A DNA stretch of 64,000 nucleotides from GCA-002050365 sp038235165 (lineage in GTDB: Bacteria > Acidobacteriota > Blastocatellia > Pyrinomonadales > Pyrinomonadaceae): the NCBI GenBank assembly GCA_038235165.1, contig JBBSUG010000016.1, positions 1-64,000 of the forward strand, read 5' to 3'. Shown piece by piece: positions 17,998-25,658 of the stretch. Within the stretch, counting starts at the first letter, position 1; every line of letters begins with the position of its first letter. The notes under the pieces are model-generated. The model had not been told where the DNA came from, made no database searches, and saw nothing but the letters and a program-made list of their open reading frames with translations. The position numbers were made by a program, and so were the translations under genes.

Positions 17998-19083
17998 ATG
18001 CCGAAAACAGACTGGCTGCTTGCCGCGCCGATGTCCGCGACCAACCGCAAAGCGGAAACGCCGCTTTACCAATATCTCGTTCGCCTGATTCGGGGCGAAG
18101 ATTTAACGACGAACGAATCTTCCGACTTTTTTCGAATTTTGACTGACCGTGATGCGAATCCGGAGCAGATTGCGGGCGCGTTGTCTGCTTTGACTGCCAA
18201 AGGGGAAACTTTTGAAGAACTGGCGGGAATGGCTCGCGTGATGCGCGAAAACGCGGTGAGAATTACCTCGCGCCAGAAAAATTTTATTGACCTTGCCGGG
18301 ACGGGATTGAGTTCGACAAAAACTTTTAATGTTTCAACCGCTGCTGCATTTGTCGTCGCCGGCGCAGGTTTGACAGTCGCCAAACACGCCAGTCGTGCCG
18401 GAACGAGCGAAACGGGAAGTGCGGATGTGTTGGGGAAATTGGGTGTCAAGGTGGCGGGCGAACCGGAACTCGCGCAAACCTGTCTGAACGGGGCGGGCAT
18501 TTGTTTTATGTTTGCGCCGAAATTTCACCCGCTGCTGCGGCGCGTCGGCGACGTGCGGCGCAGTCTCGGCATTCGCACCTGTTTGAATTTGCTGGGAGTT
18601 TTATCAAATCCGGCGGGCGCACCGAAGCAGCTTCTCGGCGTATGGCATCCGTCGCTGGTCGAACCGATGGCGCAGGCACTCGCGCTGCTCGGAACGGAAA
18701 AAGCGTGGGTCGTTCACGGCGCGGACGGTTTGGACGAAATAACGCTGACGGGCAAAACGCACATCGCCGAAGTTTCCGGCGGTCAGATTAGAACGTTTAC
18801 CCTGTCGCCCGAAGATTTCGGATTACAGCGCGGCGAAATTAGACAGTTAAAAGCTGACACACCCGACCAAAGCGCGGCTATTATCAAAGATGTTCTCGCC
18901 AGCAAACGCCGCGACGAAGCGCGTTCGCTAATCGTTTTGAACGCCGCCGCCGCTCTCGTCATCGGCGGCATCGCTAAAGAACCGATCCACGCCGCCCGCC
19001 TCGCCGAACAAAGTATTGACAGCCACTCGGCGCAGGTCAAACTGGAAAGATTAATTCAAACGACAAATCGCTCAAAGAATTAA
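17998..19083 (+). CDS. trpD: Anthranilate phosphoribosyltransferase-like protein
   Basis: About 361 residues, full length for TrpD, which joins anthranilate to PRPP in tryptophan synthesis. The helical N-terminal domain and the sequences GSADVLGKLG, VRRSLGIRTCLNLLG, VVHGADGLDEI (with the D-E pair that binds magnesium-PRPP) and SPEDFGL are typical. Two motifs deviate: the usual GTGGDG loop reads GTGLSS and the usual KHGNR loop reads KHASR. The enzyme may still work, or it may be a paralogue with another substrate. No other trp gene is nearby. A TATAAT at 17986-17991 would place transcription start near the ATG at 17998, so the mRNA could be leaderless; a GTG at 17992 is the alternative start. 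Confidence 0.8.
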   Translation: MPKTDWLLAAPMSATNRKAETPLYQYLVRLIRGEDLTTNESSDFFRILTDRDANPEQIAGALSALTAKGETFEELAGMARVMRENAVRITSRQKNFIDLAGTGLSSTKTFNVSTAAAFVVAGAGLTVAKHASRAGTSETGSADVLGKLGVKVAGEPELAQTCLNGAGICFMFAPKFHPLLRRVGDVRRSLGIRTCLNLLGVLSNPAGAPKQLLGVWHPSLVEPMAQALALLGTEKAWVVHGADGLDEITLTGKTHIAEVSGGQIRTFTLSPEDFGLQRGEIRQLKADTPDQSAAIIKDVLASKRRDEARSLIVLNAAAALVIGGIAKEPIHAARLAEQSIDSHSAQVKLERLIQTTNRSKN

Positions 19084-19147
19084 ATAGTTAAAAGATACGT
19101 GGGCGGAGTTTTTACACTATTGTTTCTGGGCGATTCACGATGCACCT

Positions 19148-20206
19148 ATGTATAGTCGGCTTTACGGAACAATTATCGAGACGCGAAATTTACTTTATGA
19201 AAAGAGCGTTTTTAAATCACATTCGCTCGGCGTTTCGGTGATAAGTGTCGGAAATATCACGGTCGGCGGCACGGGAAAAACTCCGCTCGTTGCATTTATC
19301 GCGGAAACTTTGGCTGAAAGCGGTGAGAAGGTTTGCATTATTTCGCGCGGTTACGGACGGGAAAATCCTAAAAAGCGCGTTCTCGTCTCTGACGGCGAAA
19401 GTATTTTGGCGAACGCAAAAAAGGCGGGTGACGAACCTTTTGAACTTGCCGTAAAACTGACGGGAAAAGCCGTTGTCATTGCTGACGCTGACCGCGTGGC
19501 GGCGGGGAAGTGGGCGCGTGATAAGTTCGGTGTCACGGCGTTTGTGCTTGACGATGCGTTTCAACATCGCAAAGTAAAACGCGATTTGAATATCGTTACG
19601 ATTGACGCGACAAACCCGTTCGGCAGCGAAAAAATGCTGCCTTCGGGAATTTTGCGCGAACCGTTAAAAAATCTGAAACGCGCCGATGCAATTATCATCA
19701 CAAGAGCGAATTTGATGGAAAACGTTCCAACCTTAAAACTTCAAATTCGACAATACAATTCAGATTGTCCGATTTTTGTGACGAAAAATAAAATTTCAAA
19801 TTTAATAGATTTAAGAGAGTTTCACGCCAAGGCGCAAAGTTCGCCAAGTTCGGAAGAAAAACAAAGGGCAAAGGATACAGAACAGAGAACTTCGGCTTTA
19901 GCATTTTGCGCGTTGGGCAATCCAAATAATTTTTTCGCTCAGTTGAAACAAGAAAAGTTTAATTTAACGGCGACGCAAACATTTCCCGATCATCATTTTT
20001 ATACAGCGGACAATGTTGAAAAAATTGAAAAAAAAGCGTGGGAAAGCAGCGCGAAAATTTTGCTGACGACTGCGAAGGATGCGGCTAAGTTGAAAGATTT
20101 GCAATTTGATCTGCCGTGTTTCGTCGTTGAAAGTGAAATGGTCTTCGATGACGAAACCGGATTTCATAATTTACTGAAAAATATATCGAAAGCCGACACG
20201 AGGTAA
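19148..20206 (+). CDS. lpxK: Tetraacyldisaccharide 4'-kinase
   Basis: 352 residues. LpxK phosphorylates the 4' position of the lipid A precursor at the inner membrane. The N-terminus has an amphipathic membrane-binding helix and the Walker A GNITVGGTGKTPL (about 36-48). Family sequences ISRGYGR, GDEPFELA and LDDAFQHRKVKRDLNIV follow. At about residues 218-252 there is a polar insert (HAKAQSSPSSEEKQRAKD) encoded by a CACGCCAAGGCGCAAAG word, which looks like a dispersed repeat inserted in frame between the two halves. A weak GATGAG-TT-CTCATC hairpin follows the stop. Confidence 0.93.
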   Translation: MYSRLYGTIIETRNLLYEKSVFKSHSLGVSVISVGNITVGGTGKTPLVAFIAETLAESGEKVCIISRGYGRENPKKRVLVSDGESILANAKKAGDEPFELAVKLTGKAVVIADADRVAAGKWARDKFGVTAFVLDDAFQHRKVKRDLNIVTIDATNPFGSEKMLPSGILREPLKNLKRADAIIITRANLMENVPTLKLQIRQYNSDCPIFVTKNKISNLIDLREFHAKAQSSPSSEEKQRAKDTEQRTSALAFCALGNPNNFFAQLKQEKFNLTATQTFPDHHFYTADNVEKIEKKAWESSAKILLTTAKDAAKLKDLQFDLPCFVVESEMVFDDETGFHNLLKNISKADTR

Positions 20207-20249
20207 AGGATGAGTTCTCATCACTTTTGCCATTCGCCCTTATCTTTCG

Positions 20250-20915
20250 CTATTCCGTGCAGTCACCGACATCATTCCAATCGCAGACGAATAAATTAGG
20301 CGCAACTTCTTTGGTTTGCAGCCGGACGTTGCGCCAGACGACGGAACGAGCGTAGATATCTTTGGTCCAGCCGAGTTGTTTGCGGTTTTCCCAGACAAAT
20401 TGATACGCTTCCTGTTCGTCCGCGCCTTTTAGGTGCTGCGCTTCGTGCAGCAAGATGGCGGCGCGTTCGGTGTCGTCGAGCGTATCGGTGAAGAACTCCG
20501 GGTAAACGGTCATTATCTCAATCGGGAAATTGGTCGCGGCATAAGCATTTTCAAATTTGGTCGAAGCGTTGAGCCAATTGTCGTTGGCGCGGAAATTGGT
20601 CAGACAGGTGAGCAGGAAAACTTCTCTCGAAAATCCTTTTTCGTCGAGAACTGCGATTGCCTTTTTGACGGATTGCTTTTCGTCGTAGCCGAGAGATTTT
20701 GAAGTAAGAATCAGCGAGAAATAAAAAGTGAGCAGCGTCAGCAAAACGACGGCGATACAGACGACCGTGCGGCGCAGAAATTTCGATTTTATCGGTGTTT
20801 TCGTTGTTCTGTCTTCGGATGAGGGAGCAGTTTCAGTCAGATCGGTACGACAGCGCACACAGTCTTTGGCGTGTGCAAAATTCACCGTTTGGCATTGCGG
20901 ACATCTTTTTTTCAT
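20250..20915 (-). CDS. Zinc-ribbon membrane protein with an HExxH motif
   Basis: 221 residues. A CxxC...CxxC ribbon (C5, C8, C19, C22) is followed by one membrane segment (about 48-70). The larger C-terminal part contains LLHEAQHLKGADEQEAY, an H-E-x-x-H with an acidic residue eight positions on, which looks like a zinc metallopeptidase active site. I recognise no named family, so peptidase activity is a guess from the motif alone. If the N-terminus is cytoplasmic, the HExxH part would face the periplasm. It is convergent with lpxK and divergent from the SurA-like gene. Confidence 0.7.
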   Translation of the reverse strand: MKKRCPQCQTVNFAHAKDCVRCRTDLTETAPSSEDRTTKTPIKSKFLRRTVVCIAVVLLTLLTFYFSLILTSKSLGYDEKQSVKKAIAVLDEKGFSREVFLLTCLTNFRANDNWLNASTKFENAYAATNFPIEIMTVYPEFFTDTLDDTERAAILLHEAQHLKGADEQEAYQFVWENRKQLGWTKDIYARSVVWRNVRLQTKEVAPNLFVCDWNDVGDCTE

Positions 20916-21110
20916 TTGTTTCGTGAATCGAGATTCTGGCGGGAAAGACCGTTATTTATAGAAAGTATTAAAACGATCTTGTTTCTGAATTTTATTTTTG
21001 CGGGGCGTGAAACTTAAAAAAGTTTTTTTGCATCAAACTCCCAAGTTGCCAAACATATTATAGAAGATTAAGATTTTCAATCAAGTCTTTTTATCAAATT
21101 GGAGTAAAAA

Positions 21111-22166
21111 ATGAAACGTATCAACTCCGCAATTTTTTTAATTGCAGTTTTAATTTTGACGACTTTCGCAGTTTCCGCACAGGAAACCGAATCGAAGGTG
21201 GTTGACGAAGTGGTCGCGCAAGTCAACGAAGGTGTCATCACGCTGTCGCGGGTCAAACGTGAAATGACCGAAGTGGTTGACACCTCCGTGCAGGAAGGCA
21301 AAACCCGCGAACAGGCGCGAACCGAAGTCGAAGGCAAACAGGGCGAACTGATCGCCAGTCTTATTAACGAAGAACTTATCCTACAGAAAGGTAAAGAACT
21401 CGGCGTTGATGCAGATGTCGAATCGCAAATTAACGAATCGCTCGGCGAGATTATGAAACAGCAAGGTATTAAAACGCTGGATGCGCTCTATAAAGAAATG
21501 GAGAAAAACGGTGTTGACCCGCAGCAGTTCCGCGAAGTTCGGCGCAAGCAGTTCACCAGAGATTTGGTTTTGCAGAGAGAAGTTGATTCGAAATTATATT
21601 TCGGCTGGACACCGGCGCAGGTTAAAACTTATTACGACGCGCACAAAGCGCAGTTTACGAAACCGGAAACCATTACGATCAGCGAGATTTTTATGAGCTT
21701 TGCCGGACGTGACGAAGCGGCGGTCAGAGAAAAAGCCAAGCAAATCGTTGTGCAGGCGCGTAGCGGAACTGATTTCACCAAGTTGGCGATAGAAAATTCT
21801 GAACGTCCCGATGTAGCGACGACCAAGGGAAGAGTAGGAGTGGTCAATGCCAAAGAAATGGACGCAAGATTTGCCAAGCCTTTGGAAAATGTCAAAGTCG
21901 GCGGCGTAACCGACCCGATTGAGATCACCGAGGGAATGGAAATTCTGCGGGTTGATGACCGCTCCAAAGCAAGCAGCGAATCACTTTTCAATGAAGCCGA
22001 CGTTCGGAAAACGATGACTTACGAAAAACTTCCCGATGAGCGAAGAAAGTTTATGGCGACTCTCCGCAACGGTGCCTATATCAAAATCAACGAAAAGTAT
22101 CGTCCGATGGTTGCGCCGGTATTTATCGAAGAACAAAAAGCCGAAGTCAAGAAAAGCGAAAAGTAA
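21111..22166 (+). CDS. SurA/PpiC-type periplasmic peptidyl-prolyl isomerase
   Basis: 351 residues with a signal peptide (to about AVSAQE). A SurA-like N-terminal chaperone domain (VDEVVAQVNEGVITLSRVKR, about 25-165) precedes one parvulin domain (about 180-280), where KPETITISEIFMSF and GRVGVVNAKEM are recognisable. It should help outer-membrane proteins fold, for example the barrel proteins at 14155 and 15184. A good ribosome site (TTGGAG) precedes the ATG. SurA of E. coli has two parvulin domains; this one has one. Confidence 0.85.
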   Translation: MKRINSAIFLIAVLILTTFAVSAQETESKVVDEVVAQVNEGVITLSRVKREMTEVVDTSVQEGKTREQARTEVEGKQGELIASLINEELILQKGKELGVDADVESQINESLGEIMKQQGIKTLDALYKEMEKNGVDPQQFREVRRKQFTRDLVLQREVDSKLYFGWTPAQVKTYYDAHKAQFTKPETITISEIFMSFAGRDEAAVREKAKQIVVQARSGTDFTKLAIENSERPDVATTKGRVGVVNAKEMDARFAKPLENVKVGGVTDPIEITEGMEILRVDDRSKASSESLFNEADVRKTMTYEKLPDERRKFMATLRNGAYIKINEKYRPMVAPVFIEEQKAEVKKSEK

Positions 22167-22218
22167 GAAGTGTGTGACGGGCAACGAGTAAAATGAGTCG
22201 CCGCTCATCATTAAAAAT

Positions 22219-22515
22219 ATGCGTCTCGATCTTTTTCTAAAAGCCAGTCGTTTGATTTTGCGCCGCACACTGGCGCAAAAATTTTGCGATGCCGGACTGA
22301 TAAAAGTGAATGACTTGACGGCGAAATCTTCGCGCGAAGTCAAGGCGAATGATGAAATTGAAATCAAGCGACACAATCGCCTCACGAAGGTAAAAATTCT
22401 CGAAATTCCCGCCAAGAAACAAGTTTCCCGGCAGGATGCCGACAAACTTTACGAAGTGGTTTCAGAAGAAATATTACAAGAAGAATCACCATTGGAAATA
22501 GATTTTATCAGCTGA
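22219..22515 (+). CDS. S4-domain RNA-binding protein (RqcP/Hsp15-like)
   Basis: 98 residues dominated by an S4 domain: MRLDLFLKASRLILRRTLAQ, then AGLIKVNDLTAKSSREVKAND. It resembles RqcP (YlmH/YabO-type) and Hsp15, which bind stalled 50S subunits with peptidyl-tRNA and act in ribosome rescue. The charged C-terminal tail is longer than in RqcP. It follows the SurA-like gene by 52 bp on the same strand and could be co-transcribed. Confidence 0.8.
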   Translation: MRLDLFLKASRLILRRTLAQKFCDAGLIKVNDLTAKSSREVKANDEIEIKRHNRLTKVKILEIPAKKQVSRQDADKLYEVVSEEILQEESPLEIDFIS

Positions 22516-22582
22516 TAATTATTGGATATTCATTAAAATTTTATTTAGTTTGGAATTTGAAATCTGTAATTTGAAATTAGAT

Positions 22583-22729
22583 ATGCAGCGAAAAGTTTTC
22601 TGGATCAGTTTTTTTATCCTGGGTTTGTGCGCCGATATGATTCTGCCTTTAGTTTGGGCAATCGTTGCTACAATCCCTATTTTGTTTTTATGTTGGTGGA
22701 TCGCTTATAAAAGCGATTGGTTCGACTAA
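22583..22729 (+). CDS. 48-residue small membrane protein
   Basis: ATG at 22583 to TAA at 22729. The product starts MQRKVFWISFFILGLCADMI and continues with a second hydrophobic stretch (ATIPILFLCWWIAY), ending SDWFD. It therefore has two closely spaced membrane segments and a short acidic end. No ribosome site better than a purine-rich stretch is visible. The gene ends directly against the 3' end of the convergent gene at 22730. I do not recognise the family; the clean composition makes chance unlikely. Confidence 0.5.
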   Translation: MQRKVFWISFFILGLCADMILPLVWAIVATIPILFLCWWIAYKSDWFD

Positions 22730-23548
22730 TCATTTTTTCACCGAGACCGGCGGAAGCAAAAATAATCCCAGTAAATAAAAGATGACGGCGAAAAATTGGA
22801 TATAACCCGTTCCGGCGGCAAATCGCGGCAACTCGAACAAATACGTAAAAAATTCCTGTGTCGGATTTTCCAAAATGCCGCGCCACCAGCTTTCGCTAGT
22901 CGGGGCGGTCATATACGCCAAAATCAGATATTTGGTGACGAAGGCGAGTCCGAAAACGCTGCCTAAACTTTGCAGAAGTTTTTTGCCCTGAAATTCGACG
23001 AACAAATTGTTCCACAGAGTCCACAAGAAACAGAAAGCGAACATCCAGAAAGGCAAGCCTTTTTCCGGCAGAAGCGAGTTAAAAATCTGTGTCGAGGCGA
23101 AAAACAAAGTCAGCAAAAGCGTTCCGTTGGCGACGTTTTGCAGCGTTGAAAAACTTTCTGAAAACCAGCCTTCCAATTTCAATAAACCGGAACGAAAAAA
23201 CAAAAAGAGCAAGATCACGGCAAAAATCAAACACACGAGCGGCGGTTTGAGAAAAATCAGTGCATTGTCAGCTGCATTCAAACGCAGCCCGCCGAGCAGT
23301 GCGGTCGTCAGGAAAATCAAAGGCAGAAAAATGTATTGCAGATGCTGTTTTTGGTTGTTAGCTGCCGGTTCTTTGTCTTTGGTTTTTACAATCAAGACCT
23401 GTTCTTCATTTCGCGGTGCGGCTTTGGACTGTTCATCATCAAAAAAAATATCACTTTCAATGCTCAAAATTTCCAGCAATTCGCCTTCGATCACCGGCAG
23501 ATTTCCGGTTTCTTCAACCTCGGACTTCGGACTGTGGACTGTGGACAT
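22730..23548 (-). CDS. Polytopic membrane protein, unknown function
   Basis: 272 residues. A polar, acidic N-terminus of about 70 residues is followed by six or so hydrophobic segments (about 70-92, 97-116, 140-158, 165-182, 196-213, 245-266). No family recognised. It starts three bases after the stop of the TPR-like gene at 23552, so the two form an operon. The first residues (MSTVHSPKSEV) are encoded by a GGACTGTGGACTGTGGAC word repeat, so the true start may be later. Confidence 0.7.
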   Translation of the reverse strand: MSTVHSPKSEVEETGNLPVIEGELLEILSIESDIFFDDEQSKAAPRNEEQVLIVKTKDKEPAANNQKQHLQYIFLPLIFLTTALLGGLRLNAADNALIFLKPPLVCLIFAVILLFLFFRSGLLKLEGWFSESFSTLQNVANGTLLLTLFFASTQIFNSLLPEKGLPFWMFAFCFLWTLWNNLFVEFQGKKLLQSLGSVFGLAFVTKYLILAYMTAPTSESWWRGILENPTQEFFTYLFELPRFAAGTGYIQFFAVIFYLLGLFLLPPVSVKK

Positions 23549-23551
23549 AAT

Positions 23552-24079
23552 TTATTTTCTTTCGCGCAAAACTTTGAGCGGGTTAAAATCACTCGTCGTG
23601 ACTTTTAATCCTTCTTCAAACTCGATTTTCAATTCGACCGGCGTTTTTATTTGCAGATTCGTATCGTCGCTTTTGAAATTTTTATTGAGCGCGATGACTT
23701 TATTGGCTTCTTCCAAACCCTGTTTGAAAAGTTCGTCGTCGTTATAAACTTTGCCAAAACCCTGTCGGTAAAAGCTGTACGCGATATAAAACTGTGTTTT
23801 CTCATCACGCCGTTCCGGGTCGGCGCGGCTGAAATAATCACGTGCGGCGACGAAGTTATCGGCTCGAAAGGCTTTTAATCCGTCGTCAAATTTTGCACGG
23901 TCAACTTCGTAAGTGTTGGTGATGATCTGCGTTTGGGTTGTGACATTTTCGATTGTCGCCTGCGCTTTAGCCGGAAGTTCGGTCAGGGATTTCGGCTCTG
24001 CCAAATAAATCCAAGCGATAAAAAGCGCGTAGATTCCCGAAAGTGCGATGCTCAATAATTGGATATGTTTCTCTTTCAT
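23552..24079 (-). CDS. Membrane-anchored TPR-like protein
   Basis: 175 residues. One N-terminal membrane segment (LLSIALSGIYALFIAWIYLA) is followed by a periplasmic helical part with one or two TPR-like units (DGLKAFRADNFVAARDYFSR and FYIAYSFYRQGFGKVYND). It is the first gene of a two-gene minus-strand operon with the polytopic protein at 22730, and probably forms a complex with it. Function unknown. It is divergent from the lipoprotein gene at 24125. Confidence 0.7.
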   Translation of the reverse strand: MKEKHIQLLSIALSGIYALFIAWIYLAEPKSLTELPAKAQATIENVTTQTQIITNTYEVDRAKFDDGLKAFRADNFVAARDYFSRADPERRDEKTQFYIAYSFYRQGFGKVYNDDELFKQGLEEANKVIALNKNFKSDDTNLQIKTPVELKIEFEEGLKVTTSDFNPLKVLRERK

Positions 24080-24124
24080 TGCTATAATCTGCCGAGTAGA
24101 AGTTTGAAAGATGAGGTTGCCCCG

Positions 24125-24988
24125 ATGTCAAAAAAATTCGCCGTGTTCTGCTTAGTATCGCTTTTTTGTATCGCGGGCTGCACGAATGCTCAAACATCTA
24201 ATTCAAATTCTACCGCAAAACCGGAAAATACGCCCGAAAAAACCGAAAATACAACGCCGCCGGAAATTGAAAACATTCGGAACGTCGGAAAAGTCGTTCA
24301 CGTCATTGTTGCATTGTGCGATAATGAACATCAGGGCATTGTGCCGGTTCCGGCTTTTTTGGGCAATGGCGCAGACCCGGCGAAAAATCTTTACTGGGGC
24401 GCGGCTTTCGGCGTAAAAACATTTTTTTCCAAATCGGCAAAATGGCAAAAACTCGCTGACATTCCGAATCCGAAGGAAAATGTTTTGGAGAGAATAGTTT
24501 TCAAGCACAAAACGCAGAACGTCTACCTCGTCGCTGATGCCTATCGCGGAAGTGAGATGAAGGCGGCGTTTGACGATTTTTTCGCGGCGGCGGCGGGTGC
24601 GAAACGGGAAAATGTGCAGGTTGATAATAAAACTTTGCAGATTTTGGGAAGCGCAAACCTCATTGCTTTTGTCGGGCATAACGGTTTGATGGACTTTAAG
24701 CTGGAAAATCAGCCGCCGAAAAAAGACGATGAAGATCGCGAAGCAATAATTTTGGCGTGTGCGAGCCGCAATTATTTTGCCGCGCCGCTGAAAAAGACTT
24801 CGGCACAACCGCTGCTCTGGACATCGAATCTGATGGCACCGGAAGCATACATTCTGCACGACGCGCTCGAAGGGTGGGTGAATGGCGAAACTGACGAACA
24901 GGTTCGCACTCGTGCGGCAAAGGCTTACAGTAAATATCAAAAGATCAGCGTCAAATCGGCGCAAAATCTTTTGGTGACAGGATGGTAA
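24125..24988 (+). CDS. Lipoprotein with caspase-fold-like His/Cys motifs
   Basis: 287 residues from ATG 24125. The signal peptide ends in IAGC, a lipobox, followed by a low-complexity Asn/Thr/Pro/Glu linker. The globular part has hydrophobic strand, then GHNGLMDF (about residues 200-207), and later IILACASRNYFA. A His after a buried strand and a Cys ending the next strand is the layout of clan CD (caspase/legumain-like) peptidases. The similarity is by eye only and the family is not one I can name. No partner gene is evident; the divergent operon at 23552 is the nearest neighbour. Confidence 0.65.
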   Translation: MSKKFAVFCLVSLFCIAGCTNAQTSNSNSTAKPENTPEKTENTTPPEIENIRNVGKVVHVIVALCDNEHQGIVPVPAFLGNGADPAKNLYWGAAFGVKTFFSKSAKWQKLADIPNPKENVLERIVFKHKTQNVYLVADAYRGSEMKAAFDDFFAAAAGAKRENVQVDNKTLQILGSANLIAFVGHNGLMDFKLENQPPKKDDEDREAIILACASRNYFAAPLKKTSAQPLLWTSNLMAPEAYILHDALEGWVNGETDEQVRTRAAKAYSKYQKISVKSAQNLLVTGW

Positions 24989-25045
24989 TTACCTGTGATT
25001 TGATTACAGGTAAATTTGTGGAAATTTATTAGTTGGAGAATATTT

Positions 25046-25573
25046 ATGAAAAAAATTTTAGGTTTATTGATTTTATCCTCAGCCTTTGCGCTGACGGGTA
25101 TGGCGCAGGAAAAAATGGATATGATGGGGGCAGAAAAAAGCCCAACCGATGCGGATAAAGTAGCAACTTTTGATGCAAGTGGAATGATTAAGCGCGGTGC
25201 GCCGCTCGCTAAAGTCCAAAAAGTTTCGCTTGTAAAAGTGTTGAAAAACCCGGAAAAATATTCGGGGAAAACCGTCGCGGTCGAAGGTGTCATCGTGCGT
25301 TCCTGTAAAATGGAAGGCTGCTGGATGGAACTCGCGCCGTCAAAAGACGCACAATCGGTCCGTGTGAAATTCAAAGATCACGCCTTTTTTATTCCGCTCG
25401 AATCAGCAGGAATGAAAGCAAAAGCCGAAGGAACATTCAGCGTCAAAACTTTGAGCAAAGCGGAAGTTGACCATTTGATGAACGAAGACGGAGCAAAATT
25501 CAACAATATCAACAAAGACGGAACGGTCACGGAAATTGCGTTTGAAGCGAACGGAGTTGAACTGAGTAAATAA
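25046..25573 (+). CDS. DUF4920 domain exported protein
   Basis: 175 residues from ATG 25046, which is preceded by TTGGAG. A signal peptide ends near GMAQE. The OB-like domain has SLVKVLKNPEKYSGKTVAVE, then VIVRSCKMEGCWMELAP with a C-x4-C pair, as in DUF4920 proteins. The cysteines and a Met-rich start (MDMMG) suggest metal binding, but that is inference. Function of the family is not established. A strong terminator follows. Confidence 0.8.
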   Translation: MKKILGLLILSSAFALTGMAQEKMDMMGAEKSPTDADKVATFDASGMIKRGAPLAKVQKVSLVKVLKNPEKYSGKTVAVEGVIVRSCKMEGCWMELAPSKDAQSVRVKFKDHAFFIPLESAGMKAKAEGTFSVKTLSKAEVDHLMNEDGAKFNNINKDGTVTEIAFEANGVELSK

Positions 25574-25599
25574 CCCTCGTAAATTGCGGTTACTTACAT

Positions 25600-25645
25600 A
25601 AACAGAAAAGGTGCGGAATGTTCACATTCCGCACCTTTTCTGTTT
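25600..25645. terminator. Bidirectional terminator
   Basis: A perfect 21-bp inverted repeat with a TTCA loop (arms 25600-25620 and 25625-25645), with A-rich and T-rich ends on the two strands. It serves the DUF4920 gene on + and the transglycosylase gene on -. Confidence 0.9.
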
Positions 25646-25658
25646 TATTATATTCGGT

